From Misgurnus anguillicaudatus (lineage: Eukaryota > Chordata > Actinopteri > Cypriniformes > Cobitidae): 64,000 nucleotides of DNA. Shown one piece after another: positions 35,190-45,753 of the stretch (the first letter of the stretch is position 1; every line of letters begins with the position of its first letter). The stretch covers positions 9,000,001-9,064,000 of the forward strand of contig NW_027395283.1 of assembly GCF_027580225.2 (NCBI RefSeq), read 5' to 3'. The notes under the pieces are model-generated. The model was not told the origin of the DNA. It searched no databases and saw only the letters and a program-made list of their open reading frames with translations. The position numbers were made by a program, and so were the translations under genes.

Positions 35190-36246
35190 ATAGTCATGGA
35201 TTAATCTAAACCCTGTCTGGGAAATCGCTTTGGAAATTTACAACCTCACATCAAAATTGACATGCTCATTAATACATTTTTAATACAACTTTGAATATCT
35301 TTTGTCAGGAGTATCTGTAAATGCTACATATGTAATACCATACAATTCAAACAAACACTATACAGATGTGGCCTTTAAAATTTGCACATCTCAGAGAGAA
35401 GAATCCCGTGAGCACTTCTTGCATTCTTTGGGATTCTGCAGAAGGGGGATTAGGTGTCTAACGGAGGAAATACCAAAACCTGTAGAAGGCAGTAGTGTTT
35501 CATCTAGGCTGTACTGAAGACAATATGTGAGCTTGACTTCATGCTGCGCATACTGTATGATGATATGGATTCTCAGTGCTCTGGTAGTACTTTGATGTCA
35601 TACACATGCACGCTTTTTGGCACATGCAAGTTTTTTTTTTTTGCCAGTGACATAAACAGTCACTCATTTTTCATAACAAAATCAGACTCAAACACGCATC
35701 ATTTGTCTTATTTTTTTCTTTGCAAGAGACATTGTATAACTGAGTCTTATAATAAACCAGTAATTTGCAAAAGCCTTTGAAGAGACCGAGAGTATTTGCA
35801 CAATATTTACTTTAACTTTATTTACATTAACTAATTTATCTAATTTTACATTTAGTTTCTGTATTTTACTATCCATGAGTAAATGTCTTGAGATTTGAAT
35901 GTGAAATTCAGAATTTTAAGGAATGTGTATCAATTTGTACAAATGTACAAATAAAAATGTTTTATTTTGTATTCAAATAACATAATTTGCATGCCAAAAA
36001 AGAGGTCTGCATTTGTAGATCAGGTGACATGTGTGCGTTAATTCCATTCTGTTCATTTGTATATAGAGATTTTCATTTCGCCGTTTAAAGCATTTTATGA
36101 GCCAAATACAAGCAACTATCAATGAATGAACCCAAAAAATGGCTATCATTTTGCGTCCGCAAATTTTAATATTTACGTGAATGTGCATCGATTTGTTCCA
36201 ACGGAGACATATGTGACAAGTCATGGAAAGTAGGGACACAAGTCGT
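35190..36246. other. No gene recognised
   Basis: AT-rich. The tract near 35985-36060 (TTTGCATGCCAAAAAAGAGG and following) is similar to one near 43440-43530, so a low-copy dispersed repeat is present. No exon-like frame. Confidence 0.4.
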
Positions 36247-37183
36247 ATTCAAATTCAAATTCAAATTTATTTATAAAGCACTGAATAAAACAACTACGTT
36301 GACCATAGTGCTGTACAGACAGTAGTACAATAAAAACAAACAGCACACAACAATCACTCCAAGTAAAGAAAAAAAATAATAATAATAAAAAATAACATAA
36401 TAATAATAAAATAAAATAACTAATAATATGAAATTACTAGCATCCTCCGTCACCTCCATAATCGAACGCTAACGAAAAGAAGTATGTTTTCAGATGACTT
36501 TTAAACTGGCCAAGTGTCTGTGTATCTCTAATATAAAGTGGCAGGCTGTTCCACAATTTGGGAGCAGCGACCGCAAATGCACGATCCCCTCTAGACTTCA
36601 ATTTAGAGCGAGGAACAACAAGAAATTTTTGAGCTTGAGATCGTAAGGATCTAGTTGGCTTTTGTTCTCGAATTAGATCCGAAATATAAGTGGGAGCTAG
36701 GCCATGTAGAGATTTAAATACAAATAATAAAATCTTAAAATTAATCCTAAAAGAAACCGGCAACCAGTGCAATGACCTTAACACCGGAGTAATATGATCA
36801 AACTTACCAGTGCCTGTAAGCATTCGTGCAGCCGCATTTTGAACCATTTGCAGTCTGTCTAAGACTTTTGTGTGAGCACCAAAATATAACGAGTTACAAT
36901 AATCTAATCTAGAAATTATAAAAGCATTGATAACAATTTCCAAGTCTTTTGGGGATATTAAAGGCTTGATCTTAGATATCATCCTCAGTTTGTAGAAACT
37001 GATTTTAACAATTTCGTTTATCTGCTTGTCAAATTTGAGTTCGCTATCGCAGATCACCCCCAGATTTTTAACATGATGTTTTCTAAAGGGGCACAAAGAG
37101 CCCAACTTAGTATTAACCGTGTTGTCTAGATTAGAAGACCCGAAGATAATTAGTTCTGTTTTAGCTTCATTTAGGCTTAAAAA
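36247..37183 (-). mobile_element. 5'-truncated LINE (CR1/L2-type)
   Basis: Minus-strand element. Its 3' end carries the short tandem repeat ATTTGAATTTGAATTTGAAT (36247-36270 region, seen inverted on the + strand) and its 5' end is lost inside ORF2 near 37183. Such 5' truncation is usual for LINE copies made by target-primed reverse transcription. The clade within CR1/L2/Rex is not decided. Confidence 0.8.
36437..37183 (-). CDS. LINE ORF2 C-terminal fragment (RT thumb and tail)
   Basis: An open frame runs from about 37180 (FLSLNEAKTELIIFGS) to a stop at 36437, about 247 codons without a break. It holds the region after the RT catalytic core: HHVKNLGVICDSELKFD, ISRLDYCNSLYFG, LQMVQNAAARML, ITPVLRSLHWLPVSFRI, KSLHGLAPTYISDL and the end AAPKLWNSLPLYIRD. 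These are conserved in CR1/L2-type LINEs. The endonuclease, the YADD block and ORF1 are missing, so it is inactive despite the open frame. The first ATG in the fragment is at 37105, which is not a real start. Confidence 0.85.
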   Translation of the reverse strand, partial: FLSLNEAKTELIIFGSSNLDNTVNTKLGSLCPFRKHHVKNLGVICDSELKFDKQINEIVKISFYKLRMISKIKPLISPKDLEIVINAFIISRLDYCNSLYFGAHTKVLDRLQMVQNAAARMLTGTGKFDHITPVLRSLHWLPVSFRINFKILLFVFKSLHGLAPTYISDLIREQKPTRSLRSQAQKFLVVPRSKLKSRGDRAFAVAAPKLWNSLPLYIRDTQTLGQFKSHLKTYFFSLAFDYGGDGGC

Positions 37184-37780
37184 GTCGGATCAGGGCCATT
37201 TTGAGTTATTCACAGATTCTGAAAGTGCAGTTATCTAAGCTTCCTAACTATGTGTAACACGTGGAAATCTGATAAGATTTGGAAAAGTTGTGGCCATTTG
37301 AATATAGGAACTCAGAAACACTCAAACCGAGAAAATCGAAACGAAAGGGACTCTTCTTTCCAGCTGGGGGAGACAATTTTGAGATACAAACGTTCTAGCA
37401 TCATATGGAGTATTTTATGACAGAAGTCCAAATGACAACATGCAAAAATAAACATGACTCTTTTTACCTTTGTGGGGATCAGTCGAATCCAGTCTGTTTC
37501 AGATGTGTGAATTATTCAATGACCATTTTTGTCCACAAATGCGTATAATCCATGAAATATAAATATATAGTCTATTGTTTACATCAGATTTGTGTGAATG
37601 TCTGGTAATACAATATAATATACAATCAGAAAACTATTTACATCGTAACATGTAAGAGTATATGACAGCACAGTCGAAAACGTGACGTCCTTTAGGGATT
37701 TAACCAATCTCTCGCTCGTTCCTCCATCAGCCAATGACTTCATGGAAAATATTGATAGACAAAACATGTAGCCAATTATA
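37184..37780. other. No gene recognised
   Basis: Unique-looking AT-rich sequence between the LINE and the Tc1 element. Confidence 0.4.
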
Positions 37781-39147
37781 CAGTATTGTTCAAAATAATA
37801 GCAGTACAATGTGACTAACCAGAACAATCAAGGTTTTTAGTATATTTTTTATTGCTACGTGGAAAACAAGTTACCAGTAGGTTCAGTAGATTCTCAGAAA
37901 ACAAACAAGACCCAGCATTCATGATATGCACGCTCTTAAGGCTGTGCAATTGGGCAATTAGTTGAAAGGGGTGTGTTCAAAAAAATAGCAGTGTCTACCT
38001 TTGACTGTACAAACTCAAAACTATTTTGTACAAACATTTTTTTTCTGGGATTTAGCAATCCTGTGAATCACTAAACTAATATTTAGTTGTATGACCACAG
38101 TTTTTTAAAACTGCTTGACATCTGTGTGGCATGGAGTCAATCAACTTGTGGCACCTCTCAGCTGTTATTCCACTCCATGATTCTTTAACAACATTCCACA
38201 ATTCATTCACATTTCTTGGTTTTACAGCATTTTTGATATCACCCCACAAGTTCTCAATTGGATTAAGGTCTGGAGATTGGGCTGGCCACTCCATAACATT
38301 AATTTTGTTGGTTTGGAACCAAGACTTTGCCCGTTTACTAGTGTGTTTTGGGTCATTGTCTGGTTAAAACAACCATTTCAAGGGCATGTCCTCTTCAGCA
38401 TAGGGCAACATGACCTCTTCAAGTATTTTAACATATGCAAACTGATCCATGATCCCTGGTATGCGATAAATAGGCCCAACACCATAGTAGGAGAAACATG
38501 CCCATATCATGATGCTTGCACCTCCATGCTTCACTGTCTTCACTGTGTACTGTGGCTTGAATTCAGAGTTTGGGGGTCTTCTCACAAACTGCCTGTGGCC
38601 CTTGGACCCAAAAAGAACAATTTTACTCTCATCAGTCTACAAAATGTTCCTCAATTTCTCTTTAGGCCAGTTGATGTGTTCTTTGGCAAATTGTAACCTC
38701 TTCTGCACATGCCTTTTTTTTAACAGAGGGACTTTGCGGGGGATTCTTGAAAATAGATTAGCTTCACACAGACGTCTTCTAACTGTCACAGTACTTACAG
38801 GTAACTCCAGACTGTCTTTGATCATCCTGGAGGTGATCATTGGCTGAGCCTTTGCCATTCTGGTTATTCTTCTATCCATTTTGATGGTTGTCTTCCGTTT
38901 TCTTCCACGTCTCTCTGGTTTTGCTCTCCATTTTAAGGCATTGGAGATCATTTTAGCTGAACAGCCCATTTTTTGCACCTCTTTATAGGTTTTCCCCTCT
39001 CCAATCAACTTTTTAATCAAAGTACGCTGTTCTTCTGAACAATGTCTTGAACGACCCATTTTCCTCAGCTTTCAATAAAAAAATATACTAAAAACCTTGA
39101 TTATTCTGGTTAGTCACATTGTACTGCTATTATTTTGAACAATACTG
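37781..39147 (-). mobile_element. Tc1/mariner element with about 78-bp inverted ends
   Basis: Both ends start CAGTATTGTTCAAAATAATA when read inward and match for about 78 bp with few differences. The TA target is duplicated (37779-37780, 39148-39149). On the left, a further TTCAAAAAAATAGCAGTGT near 37976 repeats the terminal motif in direct orientation, resembling an inner transposase-binding repeat. One transposase gene lies on the minus strand. Confidence 0.93.
38076..39059 (-). pseudogene. Tc1-like DD34E transposase, two nonsense codons
   Basis: A single reading frame of 328 codons (with the stop) runs from ATG 39059 to 38076, the usual size for a Tc1-like transposase. The N-terminus has helix-turn-helix DNA-binding domains ([17 protein letters not shown], then [20 protein letters not shown]). 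The catalytic domain has TDES, then DNDP, then PDLNPIEN, with 34 residues between the second Asp and the Glu: DD34E. The frame is cut by TAG at 38637-38639, where the family has Trp, and TAA at 38364-38366, where it has Gln. Both look like single C-to-T or G-to-A transitions. No indel was seen over the whole length, so the gene died recently. Confidence 0.9.
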
Positions 39148-39654
39148 TATAACGAATTCAACGATCTCTGTGTAACTTGTGTGTGTTTGGACTCATGCTG
39201 CGCTGCAAGAAGTGACAGAGAGATGACATCAAAGTACAGCGAGAGCGAGTCAAAATTAAACTACTCTGTAAGATTTCTTTAAAAGCGGTACTTTGACGTC
39301 ATCCAACTGCAGCGCCGCATAAAGTCAGTGACTTGGCTGACATACAACGCGGCTGACTGTTATTCAGGGGTGCAAACTTGTCACCTTTCGGCGAAATTTG
39401 CCGTTTTTAATCCAAAATAGGTCATCCTTGTGATTCGTCTAGATCCGATGAGTTTTTGAAAATGAGGGGTGAGGGGGGGTCTACGACAGGGTCGCAATGA
39501 ATGAAAATATGAAAATAATTTCCAGATATTGTGGTAATGATGTCAAATCACTAGCCAGTTTGGCGGGTTATGTTTTACAATTTATAGTCACCTTATTTGC
39601 CCCCGAAGTTTAAACAGTCTGTGCAGAATGAGCGCACACACTTAACTATTAGTA

Positions 39655-40140
39655 TTTTCTAATCAAGGTTACGCGCCCACATCACATTGCTGTTCGCGTG
39701 GTCACCAAAACTTAACATTTGTACAGGTATTTAAGCACCGCTGTTTTAAAACAAGTGATTTTAAGCCGTTGAAACAAAAACAACAGTGCTATATGCGCGC
39801 ATTAGCTGTTTCAGTTTGAAAGGAGCGTGCAAGTCGCGCATCCGCCTCTCATTGAGCTTGTGAGTATTTTGCCGCTGTATTAGCCTCAAATAAGTTACAC
39901 ACATGCGTCAAAATTCCCGTCTTTGCAAGTGTCCTTATAAACACGACTATTTAGGTAAAAGAAAGTAAACAGCTGAAAGAGAAAACGCATGTGTAACAGT
40001 ATTAGATCCGGACTTTGGTCTTAAAGGGGAAGTTACCTAATTTTGCTCCTGTCACTTGTATTAATAAAACGGCATTGAAAGAAATCTATCACTGCTCTTA
40101 ACTAAATCCCTTTTCTACCTTTAATACCTGTAATATTTGT
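39655..40140. repeat. Dispersed repeat, copy 2, uninterrupted
   Basis: It is homologous to 20990-22320 but lacks the TTAA-flanked insert found there. It has the CGCGTGGTC, AAGTCGCGCA and AAAATTCCCGTCTTTGCAAG stretches in the same order. Confidence 0.7.
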
Positions 40141-40216
40141 ATATCGAATTGTATAGGAATTGAATTTGAGTTGCTCGTTCAGGGTTCATATTCATAATAT
40201 AGCTATGACTGTGAAC

Positions 40217-41417
40217 TGTCGCGGTTACCACCTTCATTTACTAAAAGAAAACTATTTTTTAAAATCCAGAACAATGAGGTCAACTAATGTAGAAGGGTAG
40301 GCTACATGTATTTCCCCTTATGAAAAAAAGATTAACACAAGCTATACTACAGCTAAATATATTTTTGAGAAAACAAAAATAAATTGAAGGACATCATTTA
40401 GGCTTGTTAAGCGCAAATTAACAGAGCATCGGTCAATACAGAACAGCAGTGTCTTAAAAAAGTTAAAATTAGCCAGTATTTGTGCACCTGTAAATGTACA
40501 AAACGAATGCAATACAGAAGGCAGTGCATAATAATTTAGGGTATTTTTAATAATACATTAGTAGATAAATTAACGTGTATATATAAAGTATGAAAACGAA
40601 TGTAATGTATCATTATTTTGGCTAAATTAAGCTGGAGAGGTCATTTTTAGTCACACAGATTTGTCATCATTTCAGAACAAGCTTAAATGCTATCTATAAT
40701 AACTTACATTATATCTTGTGTATTCCTTTGTCGAAAATATGTAGAAATATATGCGAGTAAAAAAGTAAAAAGCGGAAACGTTTAGCTCACGCGGACCGAA
40801 GGAAAAGCCGTTAATAAAGCAGACTCTCCGTGTATAGAGGATGCTGGGATGAAACAGTCGAGTCGGCAGATAATCATCAATGTTTAAAATCTTTCACGCA
40901 GATACTGTTGATGAAAAACTTGCATATGTAAACGTCTAGGTGAAAGTCAAGTGTGCATTCAGTTCACAAAAGCAACCGCAGCGTTATATTGGCTGCATCC
41001 ACGGAGCGGACGCTTATGAGGTTTTAATGCTGGTAAGCAACCAGTTATATTTTGGCGTCATTTGTGTTTATCAGTTATATTTATCAGTAATTTTAATCTT
41101 TAAAACTGCATCTAGAGGCAGACGACACCACAGATATTCTGTCATCTCAGTTTTACTTTTTCACACATTCACTGTATGATTTAACGAAATATGAAGTATT
41201 ACATTTTTAATTGAAATTTACGAAAAACAAATTGGCCTACTCTCTTAACTCTTGACAATCTATTTGGCCTTTTTTATACATGTACTGTATGTCGTGAAAA
41301 ACAAGGCGGCATATAGTTTCATGAATTTAACGTGAAAGGCGCGGTTGTTGCGGTTGCTTTTTTCCATGCGGTTGGGCTTTTCAGTAGCGCGGTCATGCGG
41401 TTACCGCGACAGCCCTA
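40217..41417. mobile_element. hAT-like element with perfect 8-bp target duplication
   Basis: CTGTGAAC flanks both sides exactly (40209-40216, 41418-41425). The right end, inverted, reads TAGGGCTGTCGCGGTAACCGC. The left end begins TGTCGCGGTTACCACC, so the first six bases (TAGGGC) are missing there. GCGGTTG-type motifs repeat near the right end. No transposase recognised. Confidence 0.8.
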
Positions 41418-42588
41418 CTGTGAACAGAACAAACCCTGAATTGCTTGTTTATGTATAGGCCTACTGAATAATAGCAAATACTAAGTTTCTTTTTTAAATA
41501 AGTTTCTGTAACACTAAATGCTTTGTATTTGTTCACATTAGTAAATGCATTATGATCAAACGATGAACAATATATTGTAAGCATTTATTAATTCTTGTTT
41601 ATGTCATTACAGTAATTGATGTAGCAATGCTGACATCGCGGCCACGCGCGTCGAATTTCTGGGTCGAAGAATCTGTTTTCAGCCACGCAGTCCTTTTGAA
41701 TGTGTGTCATGCAATATCCACTTCTCGCCGCAAGGTTGTAGTATGTTTTTAATAATTACGACAATAAATAGGTCAAGTCCGACCACCGGGAGCGTTTGAT
41801 AATTTTAACTTTCAACTCGGAGGTGTTTTTAATTCACAGCAGCTGTTTAAACATTTGTGTCGCTTTCAACCGGGTGGTGTGCTTCCACTAAGCTCTGGTC
41901 TCTAATGAAAGGTAGATGGACCCAAATAAATATCTTTTATCTTGGTCCTAAAACGTTGTTCTCTTAAGTCTATGGAGGAGAAGGTATTTAAATAAACCGC
42001 GGAAATTTGGTAGTCACGTATCTATTAATAGACTACAGTGAACGCTCTGTCAGAACGTCCACTGCAGGAATCGTTCTAAAAACCATGGTTACCATGGGTC
42101 TGATGCACATTCCAACTAAAGTTTGATGCCCATTCCAACTAAAACAGTAAAAGTTTATAATTTATTTTGAAAGTACTAACAAAATTCTGCCTTCTGTTAA
42201 AATTTCATGCAAATATCTGATAAAATGAGAAAGTTACAAGCAAAAACATGTGAATAAGCAGCATTTCGGTCACACACATTCCATAGACATCCATATATAA
42301 CTTTTTCCTCTGATTTCTAATATTAAAAATGTCATAACTTTCTCAATACTCAACAGATTTTTACAATCCTGGTATCTTTGTAAATGGGAATGTCGGCTCT
42401 GTCTAGTCATGTGATACATTTTGAGTTTTGGGTTTTTTGAAAATTTTGTCATCATACCTAATTGATGTTAGTTTGTGGTTAACAGTTTCAAATTTGATTT
42501 AAAAAAATGTATTAGTAAATGCTCAAATTAATAAGATTTACAATGAATAAATAATTAATAAAACTATTAAAATTAAAATGAAAATACA

Positions 42589-42593
<5 letters not shown>

Positions 42594-42663
<70 letters not shown>
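42594..42663. repeat. (TA)n microsatellite
   Basis: About 35 TA units lie near the right end of the composite hAT. Confidence 0.95.
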
Positions 42664-42667
<4 letters not shown>

Positions 42668-42714
42668 GCAATTGTATCTTTTTCACCCCTGAGGAGTTTG
42701 CACCCCTGGTTATT

Positions 42715-43800
42715 TGTTCTGCCCCAGCTTCTTTTATTTTTCTTTTGTTTTGTGCGCCCGAGCTTCATTTACAGTCTGTGGAGACACACGCAATAAGTTT
42801 GAAAAAAATACCTTAGCAAACATGTCTGAGGAACAGGGCAGCCGCGTCACTACAGTCACGTGACTTCACGCTCGAGCCGGAAGAGAAGACAATGCTGAAT
42901 AAAGTCGTAATTCTTCCTATTTTTGGACCAAATGGTATTTTCGATGCTTCAACACAATCTTACTAACCCACTGATGTCACATGGACTACTTTGAAAATGT
43001 TTTTATTACTTTTCTGGACATGGAAACCGTACATAGATCTAACGTCAAAACATCTTAAACTGTGTTCCGAAGATGAATGGAGGTCTTCTTAGTTTAGAAC
43101 GACGAACTATCCTTATTTAGTAGTCACGCTGTTCCCTTTGGGGGTGGGCGTGAAAACACAAGCTTATACAGTATGTAAATATACACACAGACAATGACGC
43201 CCCCTGCTGCACGCTAGAATCTCCGGAAAAACAAGCCGATTTCAACCGCAAAATGTACAAATATATACAAAATATACAAAAACTGCTATCTCAAACAAGG
43301 AGAGGCTTCTTCGTGATCTCAACTAACAGATTCTGCAATAAAACGAAAGTCACAAATTTTGAAAAAATAACTTTGTTTCTCATTATCTCGAAACTTGTGC
43401 TGCCGACTGGGTCACATATTTGTTGAATTTAGTTGGCATATTTCGTATCATTATTTCACAAGTTGTGCATGCAAAAAAAGAGGATGTGCATTTGTGAATC
43501 AGGCGACGCGCGTGCATTCATCCTGTTCTGTTCATACGAGTTTTGAGACTTTAGGTTGTGTTGTTTGCATTGAAAGATCCATGACCACAGCTGTGCTAAG
43601 AAAACAGTCAAGACTAGGTGGCAGTCATAATTCACGTGTGGCGGTGAATTATGTTCCTTGTGTTTCCCTTTAGTCTGTTGTTTTTATAGCATTTCGTTTA
43701 TTATCTATATATATATTAAAAGTTTTAATGGCTTAGCTACTAAGATGTGTATGTGTGCATGTATGTAGGCTAATGTATCTTTATTGTTTTTTAACAGTAA
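42715..43800. other. No gene recognised
   Basis: It contains the second copy of the short dispersed tract around 43440-43530 (GCATGCAAAAAAAGAGG). No exon seen. Confidence 0.4.
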
Positions 43801-44522
43801 AGCCGAGTTCAGACTGTATGATTTTCAAACTAGTCGGGTCACCTGTGGTTTCACACTGCGTGATTATCTGGGGAAGGGTTCAGTCGCTGCTGTTTCAGAC
43901 TGCATGATGGATTGGCGACAGGGGTTTTCATACTGCATGACTTTACCGTAAGAAGAATCACCAATAACTTTTTCCCGGTCCGCAAACTACGTCTCACAAC
44001 CAAACGCACGCGAGAAGTGACGCGAAGGAAACAACGCGAGGTCACGCGTGCAAGACCGGAGTTCTCACGTGAGACTGGGATTATTATTAAAAATGGTCAC
44101 CGGCAAGAAGTTTACCATACAAATTGCATGTGCGCTCATTTGCAGCAGAAAGAAGAAGAAATAAAAATTATGAAGGAGGAAATGTTTGGAGAGACTCCTC
44201 CCCGAACTTCCAGCTGTCCTGTATGTTGCTCTCTTATTGGATGTAGGTCATCGCCGATGTTATTGTCAGTCAAAACACATTTCACACGGCATGATTTTGA
44301 ATCGCCGACAGGTTCAGATATTTAGCATGCCAAATATCTCACGGGTGTCGGCGACTCGTCGGCGATCCTCTCAGAACGCGTCTTTTATAATTCACACTGT
44401 GTGATTGTCACTCGCGTGCACGAGCATCGATTTGCCTGTGATTTCGGGCATTTGTCGGCGATTTCTCAAAACCTGTCGGCGAGTCAAAATCAGAGCTAAA
44501 ATCGTGCAGTCTGAACTCGGCA
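43801..44522. mobile_element. PIF/Harbinger-like MITE with GCCGAGTTCAGACTG ends
   Basis: The left end AGCCGAGTTCAGACTG and the inverted right end TGCCGAGTTCAGACTG match over 15 bases and resume after two mismatches. TAA flanks both sides (43798-43800, 44523-44525), as in Harbinger. The motif CACACTG/CAGACTG followed by TGAT and GGCGA recurs several times inside. Non-coding. Confidence 0.75.
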
Positions 44523-44952
44523 TAAGTCAATTATTTTACAGTATAATTCACTTCAAGGCTATAAGGTTAAATTAAATACCATAATAGAAAACTGGGAAAA
44601 GTATGAAATATAAAAAACTGTATTATAGAATACATTAAATATGCTTATTAAATAATATTGTTGAACTAAGTTCAACATACTGTAATAAAACGGTAGCATA
44701 CTTTCAAAATCAAGTTTGTTTACTTAACACTTACATCATCCAATATGTTTTTTCATCAGTAGAACAATAAAGAAGATATTTTGCAGAAACCCCAGTGCTC
44801 CGTCATGCAAGTCAACCGATCCGCCACTTTATGAGCTAAAGCATATATATCCAATACAAAAGTAATCCCCCATAACACCGTGTGACATATTGACGTCTTG
44901 TGAAGCAAATCAATCAGTTTTTGCAATAAACTGAACGTTATTTACAACACTA

Positions 44953-45314
44953 TTAGCGTGAATGCCAAAGCAGGAAGCGCGCTTTCCGTTCGAGGCGATC
45001 TCTTCCACTGGTGGAAGGCAAATCTGGTATAGGCATTAATGTTACCACTTGATCACCTGGGTTAAACTTTCTAGTCTTTGCCTTGCGATCATAATTTATT
45101 TTAATTTTATGGTGAGCTTTGGTTAAATTATTACTTGCAAATTTCCAGCCCAAAAACAGTTTGCGACGAAACCCATTTGTAAACTCAGTCGAGTTTCTGG
45201 TGGCTCCGAATTATCCAAGTCACTGCTCAACACAGACAAAGATGAATGCACTTTGTAAGCAAAAAACAATTTGTTTGGGCTAAAAACTGTACTTTCCTGG
45301 ATGACACTTACCAT
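44953..45314 (-). pseudogene. Ty3/gypsy-like integrase C-terminal fragment
   Basis: On the minus strand, a piece ESTVFSPNKLFFAYKV (near 45290) is followed in a shifted frame by LTKAHHKIKINYDRKAKTRK and FNPGDQVVTLMP (near 45110-45010). These match the end of Ty3-type integrases, where HESTGFSPNEL and the DRKA..R.F.PGDQV patterns occur. The rest of pol is not present on either side. The frame changes near 45153, and a hAT element lies just upstream in the reading direction (45383). Confidence 0.65.
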
Positions 45315-45753
45315 ACCCCCAATATTCTAATCTATTTTCACACATTTTCTAAGAACCAAGCTCTTTACCCACCCATACCACTTGGGGTGGAACGGTACAT
45401 GTATTCGTTTCGAACCGAATCGGTACGGGGGTCACGGTTCGGTGCATGAATTTAAACGGAGAATACACGATATGAAAATAAAAAAACTTGCGTGCAAAAT
45501 AATTAATGTAATTAAATACCATAATAGAAAACTTTGCTACTGTTCGGACGCTTTTACTTGCGCTCTGTGCTTTGCGCTTTTGCTTTTTCGCTTTTTCGCT
45601 TTTATCTTTTGATTCAACTACCAGCAGTTCAGCACAGTGCTCAAACTAAACAATTGGGCTCTCAAACTAAAACTACAAATTCCTGGAACTATATTGATAT
45701 TTGGAATATTCAACAACTTGGGGTTTCTATCATAGCAGTCTACCAGTCTGCTA

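Larger units (their letters stand above)
39365..42708. mobile_element. Composite hAT-like element with CAGGGGTGCAAACT ends
   Basis: The left end CAGGGGTGCAAACTTGTCACC is matched by the inverted right end CAGGGGTGCAAACTCCTC. GTTATT lies directly outside both ends (39359-39364, 42709-42714), shorter than the 8 bp expected for hAT. The 3.3-kb interior holds copy 2 of a dispersed repeat, a nested hAT at 40217-41417 and a (TA)n tract. No transposase recognised. Confidence 0.6.

Noticed and set aside
38131..38847. Plus-strand frames of 70-140 codons in the Tc1 element
   Set aside because: They are antisense shadows of the transposase on the minus strand.
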